From NCBI RefSeq assembly GCF_013185195.1, contig NZ_JAAZWC010000035.1:1-46127 (forward strand): 46,127 nt of DNA. Reading direction: 5' to 3'. How positions within the stretch are numbered: position 1 is the stretch's first letter; each line of letters opens with the position of its first letter. Source of the stretch: Saccharibacillus qingshengii. GTDB taxonomy: Bacteria; Bacillota; Bacilli; Paenibacillales; Paenibacillaceae. Shown piece by piece: positions 17,344-25,785 of this stretch. The notes below the pieces were generated by a model. It was not told where the DNA came from. It saw only the letters and a list, made by a program, of their open reading frames with translations, and did not search any database. The translations under genes and the position numbers were made by a program.

Positions 17344-18546
17344 TTACTTCTTGCTCCGAAGCTCCGCGACTGCCGTTTTCAACTGCTCCATCGCCTGTTC
17401 CACGATCGAGCGCGAGCAGGCGACGTTCATGCGCATGAAGCCGGCGGCTTCGATGCCGAACATCGTGCCGTCGTTGAGGGCAAGGCCCGCTTCGTGCAGC
17501 AGGAACTGCATCAATTCTTTGGCGTCCAGGTTCAGTCCGCGGAAGTCGATCCACAGCAGATAGGTCGCTTCCGGCAGCTTAACCGACAGCTCGGGCAGAT
17601 GCTCCTGGATCTGGGCCTGTACGTATTCCATATTGCCGCGAACATAGACCAGCAGCTCGTCGAGCCATTCGCCGCCGTGCGTGTAAGCCGCCTCGGTCGC
17701 GGTTGCGCCGAGAGTGCTGATCGATCCCAAGCCGTGCATTTTGGCGACCGTACGCTCGTACGCGGTCCGAAGTTTGGGGTTCGGGATTATAATGTTCGAC
17801 ACCGACAATCCCGCCAGATTGAACGTCTTGCTCGGCGCGGTACAGACGATACAGTTGTCGCGTGCAGCTTCGGATACCGAAGCGAACGGGATATGCGATT
17901 TCGGTTCAAAAATCAGATCGGCATGGATCTCGTCGGCCACCACCAGCACATCGTGCTTGAGGCAGATCTCCGCCAGCTTCTCCAGGTCTTCCCGCGACCA
18001 GATCCGGCCGACCGGATTATGCGGGCTGCACAGGATCAACATTTTTACTTCGTCGGACAGTTTGCTCTCCAGATCGTCGAAGTCCATCGCATAATCGCCC
18101 GTTTCCGACAGGCTCAGCGGATTCGTGATCAGTTGGCGTCCATTTTCGCGCACGATATTGTAGAACGGCGGATAGACGGGTGTCTGAATCACGATCTTGT
18201 CGCCCGGCTTGGTGAAAGCTTCTACGGCGAACGCCAGCGCGGGAACGACGCCCGGTGTGAATGTGATCCATTCGGACTCGATCGTCCATCCATGACGGGT
18301 TTGCATCCAATTCACGACGGATTCGAAATACGCCGGCGTGCGGAACGTATAACCGAATATGCCGTGATCTACCCGTTTATGCAGCGCATCCAGCACTTCC
18401 TGGGGCGCGGCAAAATCCATGTCGGCTACCCAAAGCGGCAGAGCGTTCGGCGCACCGAAAATTTTTTCGCGGCCGTCCCACTTTTCCGAAGCACTCTCCA
18501 ATCGGTCGATTTGCGTATGGAAGTCGTAGCGGCTTTTTAGTGTCAT
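17344..18546 (-). CDS. MalY/PatB family C-S lyase (PLP-dependent)
   Basis: A 400-residue fold-type I PLP enzyme of the MalY/PatB group, which cleave cystathionine or other cysteine S-conjugates to a thiol, pyruvate and ammonia. Landmarks: LWVADMDFAAPQEV near the N-terminus, the aromatic ring stacker region TPVYPPFYNIV, HNPVGRIWSREDL, cofactor Asp in VVADEIHADLIF, and the PLP-binding Lys in APSKTFNLAGLSVSN. C-terminal FMRMNVACSR provides the carboxylate-binding Arg. I use ATG 18546 (MTLKSRYDF) because AAGGAGGA lies at the right distance; nine residues further upstream are open but lack a site. An aminotransferase role cannot be excluded. Single gene on the minus strand. Confidence 0.9.
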   Translation of the reverse strand: MTLKSRYDFHTQIDRLESASEKWDGREKIFGAPNALPLWVADMDFAAPQEVLDALHKRVDHGIFGYTFRTPAYFESVVNWMQTRHGWTIESEWITFTPGVVPALAFAVEAFTKPGDKIVIQTPVYPPFYNIVRENGRQLITNPLSLSETGDYAMDFDDLESKLSDEVKMLILCSPHNPVGRIWSREDLEKLAEICLKHDVLVVADEIHADLIFEPKSHIPFASVSEAARDNCIVCTAPSKTFNLAGLSVSNIIIPNPKLRTAYERTVAKMHGLGSISTLGATATEAAYTHGGEWLDELLVYVRGNMEYVQAQIQEHLPELSVKLPEATYLLWIDFRGLNLDAKELMQFLLHEAGLALNDGTMFGIEAAGFMRMNVACSRSIVEQAMEQLKTAVAELRSKK

Positions 18547-18870
18547 ATGAATAATTCCTCCTTGTGTCGGCAAACAATCCTCTCAATATTATCCGTTACG
18601 GCATCGTTTAAAGCAATGGCGGAAGCAGGTGCGCTCTCGGTGAGAGTCGTTCGTGTTTGGTCCGAAAATCGGGGTAAAACAAGAGCTTGGTTGTAAACCC
18701 GGCCACCGATTTTCACGGCGGCAGAATGCCTGCTTGGCTGCTTTTGTACAAGAAAGGGCGATCTTTCCTGTTTTGCATCCCAAGGCATTTTTTTGTAAGG
18801 TAATAGAGGGAATGATGGCTTTCTGGAGTGTACGCGAATGCGCCGACCCTAGTACCCTTTCAACTCTTAA

Positions 18871-18991
18871 TCAGAGGTTGACGTTTTCCTGAAACGCACA
18901 CGCTTTAGGTGCGATTCCGTCGGAGACTTCGTACACGATTCAAGTACGAAATCTCAGGGGAGCGTAACCTTACCTTTAGTGTTGACAAGGT
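18871..18991 (+). promoter_or_regulatory. Candidate structured leader RNA upstream of SLH gene
   Basis: Within the 548-base gap 18547-19094, which holds no convincing gene, several helices nest. AGGTT-G-ACG (18875-18883) pairs with CGTAACCT (18963-18970), closing two inner hairpins: CGCAC/GTGCG around ACGCTTTAG (about 18895-18913) and an 11-bp arm AGACTTCGTAC with GTACGAAATCT (one mismatch) around ACGATTCAA (about 18924-18954). ACCTT (18967-18971) could instead pair with AAGGT (18987-18991), competing with the closing helix. A TTGACA at 18982-18987 has only a poor -10 partner. No known riboswitch family is recognised. Confidence 0.35.
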
Positions 18992-19094
18992 CCTATTTGG
19001 GCCCTGCGTATGCCCCGCAATCGACAGCCGCTTGATCCAATAGTCTGAACGGCCCGTTGATCGAATCGGGCTGCACAAGGAGGAGAAATCGAAC

Positions 19095-20177
19095 ATGCAC
19101 CAATCGACCACCCGCAAGGTACGCAAACGTATTCTGTTTCTCGCCGCAGCGGCACTGCTGCTCGCCCCCTCGCTGAGCCTGCCAACCGCCAAGGCGGAAA
19201 CAACCTCGGTATCCGGCACCGTGATAACGCCTGACCCCGCGCAGCCGGCTCCGCCCGCTTCGTCGCCGGCCCCGCAAACGCCGGCCGCTGTCGTGCCGGC
19301 TCCATCCGCCGCTCCGGCTCCGCAGACCGGCACACCTACGCCGCCTGCTGCCGGACCGGAATCGCCGGATAGCGCTTCGGAAGAACCGGTGGAATTCATC
19401 GGCGAACGACCGGCCGATTGGACGCCGGAGCAGGATGAGATGCCGGCAGATCCGGAACCGCCGGCCGATCCTGGCACTCCGGGTCCGGTACCGACGCAGC
19501 CCGGAACACCGGCCCAACCCGGTACGCCAGCCAAGCCTCCGGTGCCTTCGACCGGCCCAGGACCGGTTGTTACACCGGCCAAGCCTCCCGTTCCCGCTGC
19601 CCCGGATCCGTTCTACGATATCGTAAAAGACCCGAACCGGGAAGCGATCCTGACCTTGTACAACGAGAAGATCGTCAAGCCGTCCAAAGACCGCAAGTTC
19701 CGTCCGCTGGCTGAAATCGGCCGCGCCGATTTCACGGTGATTCTCGGCCGCTCCATGAACGCGAACGGAAGTGTATTCGACGTCTATTTCACGGATCCGA
19801 TTCCCGATTGGGCGATTCGTTATGTCGGCGGCCTGTCCGCGGCAGGTATCTTTGACGGGTATCTGGAAGGCGAGATTTTCGGAGCGAAACAGCCGGTGAC
19901 CCGCGCCGAAGCCGCGGCGATGGTGGCGCGCGCCGCGCATCTGGAATCGCAGCCGCTGCCCGAAGGACTGGGCGGCGTAGGCAATATCCCGACTTGGGCG
20001 CTCGACGATGTGGGCGCCGCGTATGCGGCGGGTCTGATCGAAGCGACAAGCAGCGGCACCTTGAACCCGAACAAAAAGGTCACTCGCAGCGAGATGGCCG
20101 CCATGATCGCACCGCTGCTTGAAGAAGATGCTTTCCTGACGCCGTTCGAAGTCGAAGACGATATTACGCTGCCTTAA
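19095..20177 (+). CDS. SLH-domain surface protein with Pro-rich linker
   Basis: A 360-residue secreted protein. Residues 1-35 are a signal peptide (basic MHQSTTRKVRKR, hydrophobic ILFLAAAALLLAPS, cleavage near AKAE). Residues about 40-175 are a low-complexity Pro/Ala/Thr/Gly linker with imperfect repeats such as PGTPAQPGTPAKPPVP. Residues about 178-350 contain three SLH-like modules: a divergent one (DPNREAILTLYNEKIVKPS), then WAIRYVGGLSAAGIFDGY with PVTRAEAAAMVARA, and WALDDVGAAYAAGLIEA with KVTRSEMAAMIAPLL. The SLH part should bind pyruvylated wall polymer, and the linker would span the wall. No enzymatic domain is present, so a structural or spacer role is likely. AAGGAGGAG precedes the ATG. 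Confidence 0.85.
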   Translation: MHQSTTRKVRKRILFLAAAALLLAPSLSLPTAKAETTSVSGTVITPDPAQPAPPASSPAPQTPAAVVPAPSAAPAPQTGTPTPPAAGPESPDSASEEPVEFIGERPADWTPEQDEMPADPEPPADPGTPGPVPTQPGTPAQPGTPAKPPVPSTGPGPVVTPAKPPVPAAPDPFYDIVKDPNREAILTLYNEKIVKPSKDRKFRPLAEIGRADFTVILGRSMNANGSVFDVYFTDPIPDWAIRYVGGLSAAGIFDGYLEGEIFGAKQPVTRAEAAAMVARAAHLESQPLPEGLGGVGNIPTWALDDVGAAYAAGLIEATSSGTLNPNKKVTRSEMAAMIAPLLEEDAFLTPFEVEDDITLP

Positions 20178-20197
20178 CCGGGAGCTTGGACGCAGGG

Positions 20198-20221
20198 CCG
20201 CCTCTTCCGGAGGCGGTTTTT
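20198..20221 (+). terminator. Terminator of the SLH gene
   Basis: CCGCCTC (20198-20204) pairs with GAGGCGG (20210-20216) around TTCCG, followed by five T. Confidence 0.85.
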
Positions 20222-20253
20222 GCTTGCGCGTAGCTTTTTTCGAAAAGGGTTTA

Positions 20254-20259
20254 TATAAT
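20254..20259 (+). promoter_or_regulatory. Consensus -10 element before the GH3 gene
   Basis: A perfect TATAAT about 70 bases before the GH3 start codon. No good -35 is visible at 16-18 bases upstream, so an activator may be required. Confidence 0.4.
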
Positions 20260-20331
20260 GGACGCAGTTATTGAAGGCGGTTACATTCTTGTCGACTTAT
20301 GGCTTATTATCCAAAGGGGGCTCACCACCGA

Positions 20332-22704
20332 ATGACGTACAAAGACGCATCCAGACCGACCGCAGAACGCCTGAACGATCTGATCGATCAGATGACGCTG
20401 GAGGAGAAGATCGCCCAGCTCACTTCCGCAAGAACCGGCAGCATGATCTCCGACGTACAGAACTTTATTTTTTCCGCGGAACTGACGAACCGGAATGTCC
20501 CGCACGGTTGCGGCTACATCAGCCGGATCGGCGGGGCGACCGACCTGCTGCCGGCAGAGATGGCCCGCGTGATGAATACGATCCAGAAACATTTCGTGGA
20601 AGAGACGCGGCTCGGCATTCCGGTGCTGTTCATGACCGAAGCGACATCGGGCGTACTCAGCCGCAATCATACGCTGTTCCCGCAGAATATCGGAGCCGGC
20701 GCCATGTTCGACGAAGAACCGATCCGCCGGATGGCCGATGCCATGCGCCGCGAGATGATCGCGACCGGCGAACGCTGGGCGCTCGGGCCGGTGGTGGATG
20801 TGATCCGGGACCACCGCTACGGCCGCTACGAAGAATCGTTCGGCGAAGATGCGTACCTGGTCAGCCAATACGGAACGGCCTACGTGCAGGGGCTGCAGTC
20901 GGACGATCTGACGCAGGGCATTATCGCGACGCTCAAGCATTTTGTGGCCCAGGGGATCAGCGACGGCGGCCGCAACTGCGGACCCGTGCATGTGACGGAC
21001 CGCGAGCTGCTGGACGAATACGCGGTACCGTTCGAAGCGGCGATCCGCGATGCGGGCGCGCTGTCGGTCATGGCCGCGTATCACGAAATCGACCAGGTTC
21101 CGGTGCACGCGTCGGCTCCTATTTTGCGCGAAATGCTCCAGGGCCGATTGGGCTTCGAAGGCTTGACCGTCTCGGACGGCAACGGAATCCAGCTGATCCA
21201 GTCGTTCCAGGAATACTGCGAGACCCAGGAAGAAGCCGTGCGGCTTGCACTGGAAGCGGGGATCGAATGCGAGCTGGACTTCATGTTCGAGAAATATCTG
21301 CGGGGATTGGTGGAAAAAGGCGAAGTGGATCAGGAGCTGGTCGATTCGGCGGTGCGCAAAGTGCTGGATCTCAAATTCCGCCTGGGTCTGTTCGACCGTC
21401 CTTACGTGGATGAGACCGCCGTGGATTCGTCCGTCTGCACGCCGGATATGGTGGAACTGTCCAAAGAAATGGCGCTGCGCACGATGACGCTGCTGAAGAA
21501 CGAAGACGGCATTCTGCCGCTGGATCCTTCCCTGCGCAGAGTCGCCGTGATCGGACCGCTCGCCCACGTCAAGGAATTCGGCTCCAGCGATTATTCGTAT
21601 CCGGCCCATATCGAAGACATGTACTACCACTCCGAAGGGCTGACCGAAGAAGAAGTACTGGCCCGGACGCTCTTTTTCAAGAAAAAAGAAACCCGTTACG
21701 AAGACCTGTACCATCCGGATATGCCGACCGTATACGAAGCTTTGCAGAGCGCGCTGCCAAACGCCGAAGTGGTCTACAAGACCGGCATCAAGGATACGAC
21801 CGACTATAACGGCGACGCCGACTTCGACCAGATCGAAGAAGCGGTCGCGGCGGCGCGGGACGCCGACGTCATCATCGCCGTCTGCGGCGACACGAGCGGC
21901 ATGGGACGCGAGAACGACAGCGGGGAATCGACGGACCGCGTAGAGATCTGCTTATCGCACGAACAGAAGAAGCTGCTTCGTGCGCTGCGGGCAACCGGCC
22001 GTCCGGTCGTGCTGGTGCTGTGCAACGCGCGTCCGCTCGAACTGCTCGAAGAGAGCCAGTCGATGCACGCGATCCTCGAAGCATGGAAACCGGGGATGCG
22101 CGGAGCCGAAGCGATCGCGGAGACGCTCACCGGCGCTTACAACCCGGGCGGCAAACTCTCGGTTACGCTGCCCAAAGCGCTCGGCCAACTGCCGGTGCAT
22201 TACGCGCAGCTTGCGACCGGACACAAGCAGTTCTGGCGCGGCAAATACCTGGAGATGGATCTGGCGCCGCTGTATCCGTTCGGCTACGGCTTGAGCTATA
22301 CGAGCTTCGAAGCGGAGAATATCCGGTTCGAACAAACGGCGGACGGCATCTCGGTGACGGCAGACGTGGTGAATACGGGACAGCGCGCGGGCGATCAGGT
22401 CGTGCAGGTATACGTCCGCAAGAAATACGCCAGCGTCCTGCAGCCGGAGCGCGAACTGAAAGCGTACAAACGGGTAAGTATCCCGGCCGGCGAACGGGTG
22501 ACGCTTGGGCTCGAGATTGCCTACGATTCGATCGGCTACCACGACCGCGATCTGAAGCTTGTCCTCGAGAACGTGCAGCTCGACGTGATGCTCGGCTTCT
22601 CGTCGCAGGAGATCAAGGCGGAAGAGACGTTCAAGCTTGCTTTTGACGGTGGAAAGCGGGAGATTGGACGGCGGGTGTTCGGGAATCCCGTGACGATCCG
22701 CTAG
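20332..22704 (+). CDS. Glycoside hydrolase family 3 (beta-glucosidase/xylosidase-like)
   Basis: A 790-residue cytoplasmic GH3 enzyme with the complete three-part architecture. The TIM-barrel domain carries GPVVDVIRDHRYGRYEESFGED in two adjoining conserved stretches, ATLKHFVAQG, and nucleophile Asp282 in LTVSDGNGIQ. The alpha/beta sandwich follows (RTMTLLKNEDGILPL, VAVIGPLA), and the C-terminal fibronectin-III-like domain has GDQVVQVYVRKKYASV. There is no signal peptide, so it acts on imported oligosaccharides or glycosides. The usual SDW after the nucleophile is SDG here. Motifs do not decide between glucoside, xyloside and arabinoside activity. ATG 20332 is preferred over 20299 because AAAGGGGG precedes it. 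Confidence 0.9.
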   Translation: MTYKDASRPTAERLNDLIDQMTLEEKIAQLTSARTGSMISDVQNFIFSAELTNRNVPHGCGYISRIGGATDLLPAEMARVMNTIQKHFVEETRLGIPVLFMTEATSGVLSRNHTLFPQNIGAGAMFDEEPIRRMADAMRREMIATGERWALGPVVDVIRDHRYGRYEESFGEDAYLVSQYGTAYVQGLQSDDLTQGIIATLKHFVAQGISDGGRNCGPVHVTDRELLDEYAVPFEAAIRDAGALSVMAAYHEIDQVPVHASAPILREMLQGRLGFEGLTVSDGNGIQLIQSFQEYCETQEEAVRLALEAGIECELDFMFEKYLRGLVEKGEVDQELVDSAVRKVLDLKFRLGLFDRPYVDETAVDSSVCTPDMVELSKEMALRTMTLLKNEDGILPLDPSLRRVAVIGPLAHVKEFGSSDYSYPAHIEDMYYHSEGLTEEEVLARTLFFKKKETRYEDLYHPDMPTVYEALQSALPNAEVVYKTGIKDTTDYNGDADFDQIEEAVAAARDADVIIAVCGDTSGMGRENDSGESTDRVEICLSHEQKKLLRALRATGRPVVLVLCNARPLELLEESQSMHAILEAWKPGMRGAEAIAETLTGAYNPGGKLSVTLPKALGQLPVHYAQLATGHKQFWRGKYLEMDLAPLYPFGYGLSYTSFEAENIRFEQTADGISVTADVVNTGQRAGDQVVQVYVRKKYASVLQPERELKAYKRVSIPAGERVTLGLEIAYDSIGYHDRDLKLVLENVQLDVMLGFSSQEIKAEETFKLAFDGGKREIGRRVFGNPVTIR

Positions 22705-22720
22705 ATAGACGCGACACGCC

Positions 22721-22757
22721 AAAAACGATGCCCCGTTACTTCGGAGGCATCGTTTTT
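22721..22757. terminator. Bidirectional terminator between GH3 and SDR genes
   Basis: AAAAACGATGCC (22721-22732) and GGCATCGTTTTT (22746-22757) are perfect complements around a 13-base loop. Confidence 0.88.
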
Positions 22758-22866
22758 GTTGTCGGCCTGGTGACCCAAGCTGGACAGGCAGCCGCTTTTC
22801 GGCAGACCTGCGCAGCCCGCAGGAGCCGGGCATGGGCAGGCCGCACTTGTAGGCCGCTGCTGCCTG

Positions 22867-23667
22867 TCAGCCTACAAACAGCGATTCCGCTCCGTCGATA
22901 TGCACCACGGCACCGCTGATATGGTCGGATTCTTCCGACGAGAGGAACAGCACCAGATTCGCGACCTGCTCCGGCTTGCCGTTGCCTTCGGGCAGAGGAA
23001 CGGTACCTTCCGGATATTCGACGGGTTTGGTGTTCATCTTGTCCGCTTCCGGTTCTTTGTCTTCGCTGCTGAAAATATTCGTGTCGATCGTGCCCGGCGC
23101 GACGACGTTGACCCGGATATTGGAAGCGGCCAGCTCGAACGCGGCCATCTGTCCAAATGCGGCGATCGACGCTTTGGACGTGCTGTAGGCGGAGAAGCCT
23201 TTTTGCGAAAAGACGCGGGTTCCGCTGAGCGAGCTGGTGAGTACGATGCTGCCTTTGCCGGCTTCTTTCAGATAGGGAATCGCGTATTTGACGCTTGTGA
23301 ACGTGCCTTTGACATTGTTCGTGATCGTCTCGTCCCACTCGTCGTCTTCGATGGACTCGATCGGTCCGACGACGCCGAGAATGCCCGCGTTGGCAAACAG
23401 CGTGTCGATCCGTCCGTATTCGGACACGATCTGCTCCAGCGCTTCGCGGTATTGGGCGGGTGCGGAGATATCGACCGTCAGCGCGATCGCCTGCCCGCCC
23501 GCGGCTTCGATCTCGGCCCGTACGCCTTCGACGAACTGCGAATCGCGGTCGATCAGCGCGACGCGGGCACCTTCTTCGGCCAGACGCAGCGCGGCGGCCC
23601 GTCCGATTCCCGAACCGGCTCCCGTGACGACAGAGACTTTTCCGTTCATTCTTGCAGAGTTGGACAT
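22867..23667 (-). CDS. Short-chain dehydrogenase/reductase (SDR)
   Basis: A 266-residue classical SDR. The cofactor motif is TGAGSGIG (about residues 16-23), an Asp at the end of beta-2 (LIDRD) favours NAD(H), and the structural NAG is in LFANAGIL. The catalytic Ser (LTSSLSG), Tyr and Lys (YSTSK) are all present, followed by APGTIDTN. The insertion SSEDKEPEADKMNTKPVEYPEG after the active site is longer than usual. The substrate cannot be told. AAAGGAG lies eight bases before ATG 23667; a GTG nine bases upstream is inside the site and less likely. Single gene with a shared terminator. Confidence 0.9.
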   Translation of the reverse strand: MSNSARMNGKVSVVTGAGSGIGRAAALRLAEEGARVALIDRDSQFVEGVRAEIEAAGGQAIALTVDISAPAQYREALEQIVSEYGRIDTLFANAGILGVVGPIESIEDDEWDETITNNVKGTFTSVKYAIPYLKEAGKGSIVLTSSLSGTRVFSQKGFSAYSTSKASIAAFGQMAAFELAASNIRVNVVAPGTIDTNIFSSEDKEPEADKMNTKPVEYPEGTVPLPEGNGKPEQVANLVLFLSSEESDHISGAVVHIDGAESLFVG

Positions 23668-23873
23668 GGGATACACTCCTTTTGACGGATTTCTTGATCT
23701 TTTTAAAAGTTACCCGTTCAAAAAAAGGTCAATCACGTATAAATATACAAAATTTTAGCTTTCTGCCTCGAAGTCAGTTATTCCGTCTAAGGGAAGGGTA
23801 AATAATTTTTAACATATGCCATAGGTAAGAGAATACGCAGATATTTGTAAAAAGGTTAACGATTATCGGGGGG

Positions 23874-23893
23874 ATACCGGCCGAATCCGGTAT
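23874..23893. promoter_or_regulatory. Inverted repeat upstream of the ABC exporter pair
   Basis: ATACCGG (23874-23880) and CCGGTAT (23887-23893) are perfect complements separated by six bases, about 90 bases before the exporter start; the right arm overlaps a possible -10 TATACT (23891-23896). This could be an operator. The remainder of the gap 23668-23979 is AT-rich with nothing else clear. Confidence 0.35.
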
Positions 23894-23979
23894 ACTGGAA
23901 CTGATGCTTGTGGGGTTGTCCGCCGGAATAGGCCGTTTCGTTTTTTGCCATTACTGCTGTACAGGTCGGAGGAATGATC

Positions 23980-25785
23980 ATGTCGTTGGTTTTTGCTTTT
24001 CTCAAAAAGTACCGTGCCGCTTCTCTCTTGGCGCTCTTGATGATGGTGATCGAGCTTGCCGTCGAGCTGGCACAGCCTTATCTGATCTCGAAGATTATCG
24101 ATGACGGGATCGCCAATTCGGATCTCGGCGTCGTCTGGATGTGGGGCGGCATTCTGATCGTAGGCGCGGTCTTTGCGTTTGTTGCCGGGATCGCAAGTTC
24201 GTTCTTCGCTTCGTTCGCAAGCCAGGGCTTCGCCAGCGATCTGCGGGAGACGCTGTACGATAAAGTGCAATCGTTTTCGTATTCCGTCTTCAGCCGCTTC
24301 GCCACCTCGTCGCTCATCACGCGGATGACCGGCGACGTGACGCAGCTGCAGGACACCATCTTCATGAGCCTGCGGTTCATGACGCGCGTTCCGCTTGTGG
24401 TGGTCGGCAGCGTCGTGATGGCGATGGTCGTCAACTTCAAGCTTGGGCTGCTGCTCGCCCTGACCGTGCCTCTGCTTCTGGTATTCGTGTTGTGGATCAT
24501 GCGCCGGGCGGGGTCCATGTTCAAGAATGTGCAGAAGCGCCTCGACAAAGTTAACGGCGTGATTCAGGAGAATCTGACCGGGATTCGCCTGATCCGCGTC
24601 TTTGTGCGTATGAAGCACGAGAATGGACGCTTCGCCGCTTCCAGCGGCAAGCTGATGAAGAATACGGTATCCGCGCTGCGCCTGACCGAGACGACGATGC
24701 CGTTTATCATGCTGGTGATGAACGCCGCGATTGTCGCCGTGCTGTGGTTCGGCCGCGCGGATATCGCCGCGGGCGGCGCAACCGTCGGCGAAGTCGTCGC
24801 GGTCGCCAACTATGCCCTGCGTACGATCGGCGCATTGTCCGCGTTTTCCTGGATCGCGGTAACCTTCTCGCGTGCCGGCGCTTCGGCGCAGCGCGTCAAG
24901 GAAGTGCTCGATACGCAGAACGGGGAATTCGAACAGAACCGCGCGTACGGGCAGGAGAACGGAGCTTCGGCTGAGGCGTTTGCCGCATCCCGGGCCGAGC
25001 GGAGCCGGCAGGCTGCCGGAGGTACCGGTAACGCCGTGGTCGAAGGAGCCGTCGAGTTCCGCGGCGTCGCGTTCAAATATCCGACCAGCGAGATCAAAGT
25101 GCTGGAAGACATTTCATTCCGGATCGGCGCGGGCAAGCGGGTCGCCATTATGGGGGCTACCGGTTCGGGCAAGTCTTCGCTCGTACAGCTGATTCCGCAT
25201 TTGTACGACCGCGACAAAGGAGAGATCCGGATCGACGGCCGGAGCATCGACGAATGGGATACGAATCTGCTGCGCCGAAGTATCGGTTACGTGCCTCAGG
25301 AAGTTCTGCTCTTCACCGGTTCGATTCGGGAGAATATCGCTTGGGGCCGCGAAGAAGCGTCGTTCGAAGAGATCGAAGAAGCGGCGAAGATCGCCCAGAT
25401 CCATGACACGGTCGAGAAGCTGCCGAACGGGTACGAGACCCTGCTCGGGCAGCGCGGCGTGAATCTGTCCGGCGGCCAGAAGCAGCGGCTGTCGATCGCC
25501 CGCGCTCTGGTGCGCCGTCCCGCGATCCTGATCCTCGACGACAGTACGAGCGCCCTGGATCTGGCGACCGAAAGCCGTCTGCTCGAAGCGCTGGAAGATA
25601 TCTCGTGCACCACGTTCCTGATTACGCAGAAGATCAGTTCGACCCGGGCGGCGGATCTGATTCTGCTGCTGGACGAAGGGCGTCTGATTGCCGGAGGTAC
25701 GCACGACGAATTGATGCGCACTTCGGAGCTGTACCGCCATATCCACGAATCCCAATACGAACAGGGGGAAGCCCTGCATGCCTAA
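23980..25785 (+). CDS. Heterodimeric ABC exporter, subunit with degenerate ATP site
   Basis: A 601-residue half-transporter: six transmembrane helices (residues about 10-300) fused to a nucleotide-binding domain. Walker A is GATGSGKSS (392-400) and the signature LSGGQ (496-500), but the residue after Walker B is Asp521 instead of catalytic Glu (LDDSTSALD), and the switch His is Gln550 (ITQKISS). This is the pattern of the degenerate half in heterodimeric exporters such as BmrC/BmrD or TM287/288. Between the two domains is a linker rich in A/E/R (about 315-350). It overlaps the next gene by 8 bases. ATG 23980 is favoured over 23974 because of the GGAGGA spacing. Likely multidrug or lipid-like export. 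Confidence 0.9.
   Translation: MSLVFAFLKKYRAASLLALLMMVIELAVELAQPYLISKIIDDGIANSDLGVVWMWGGILIVGAVFAFVAGIASSFFASFASQGFASDLRETLYDKVQSFSYSVFSRFATSSLITRMTGDVTQLQDTIFMSLRFMTRVPLVVVGSVVMAMVVNFKLGLLLALTVPLLLVFVLWIMRRAGSMFKNVQKRLDKVNGVIQENLTGIRLIRVFVRMKHENGRFAASSGKLMKNTVSALRLTETTMPFIMLVMNAAIVAVLWFGRADIAAGGATVGEVVAVANYALRTIGALSAFSWIAVTFSRAGASAQRVKEVLDTQNGEFEQNRAYGQENGASAEAFAASRAERSRQAAGGTGNAVVEGAVEFRGVAFKYPTSEIKVLEDISFRIGAGKRVAIMGATGSGKSSLVQLIPHLYDRDKGEIRIDGRSIDEWDTNLLRRSIGYVPQEVLLFTGSIRENIAWGREEASFEEIEEAAKIAQIHDTVEKLPNGYETLLGQRGVNLSGGQKQRLSIARALVRRPAILILDDSTSALDLATESRLLEALEDISCTTFLITQKISSTRAADLILLLDEGRLIAGGTHDELMRTSELYRHIHESQYEQGEALHA

Noticed and set aside
18653-18892. A 79-codon frame in the gap before the SLH gene
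   Set aside because: No ribosome binding site, no domain, atypical composition, and it overlaps the predicted RNA structure.
18871-18970. Assignment of the leader as a c-di-GMP or c-di-AMP riboswitch
   Set aside because: It has ACGCAC and multiple helices, but lacks the conserved GACGCAAAGC of c-di-GMP-I and the GGGG-TGAATC type core of ydaO-type leaders.
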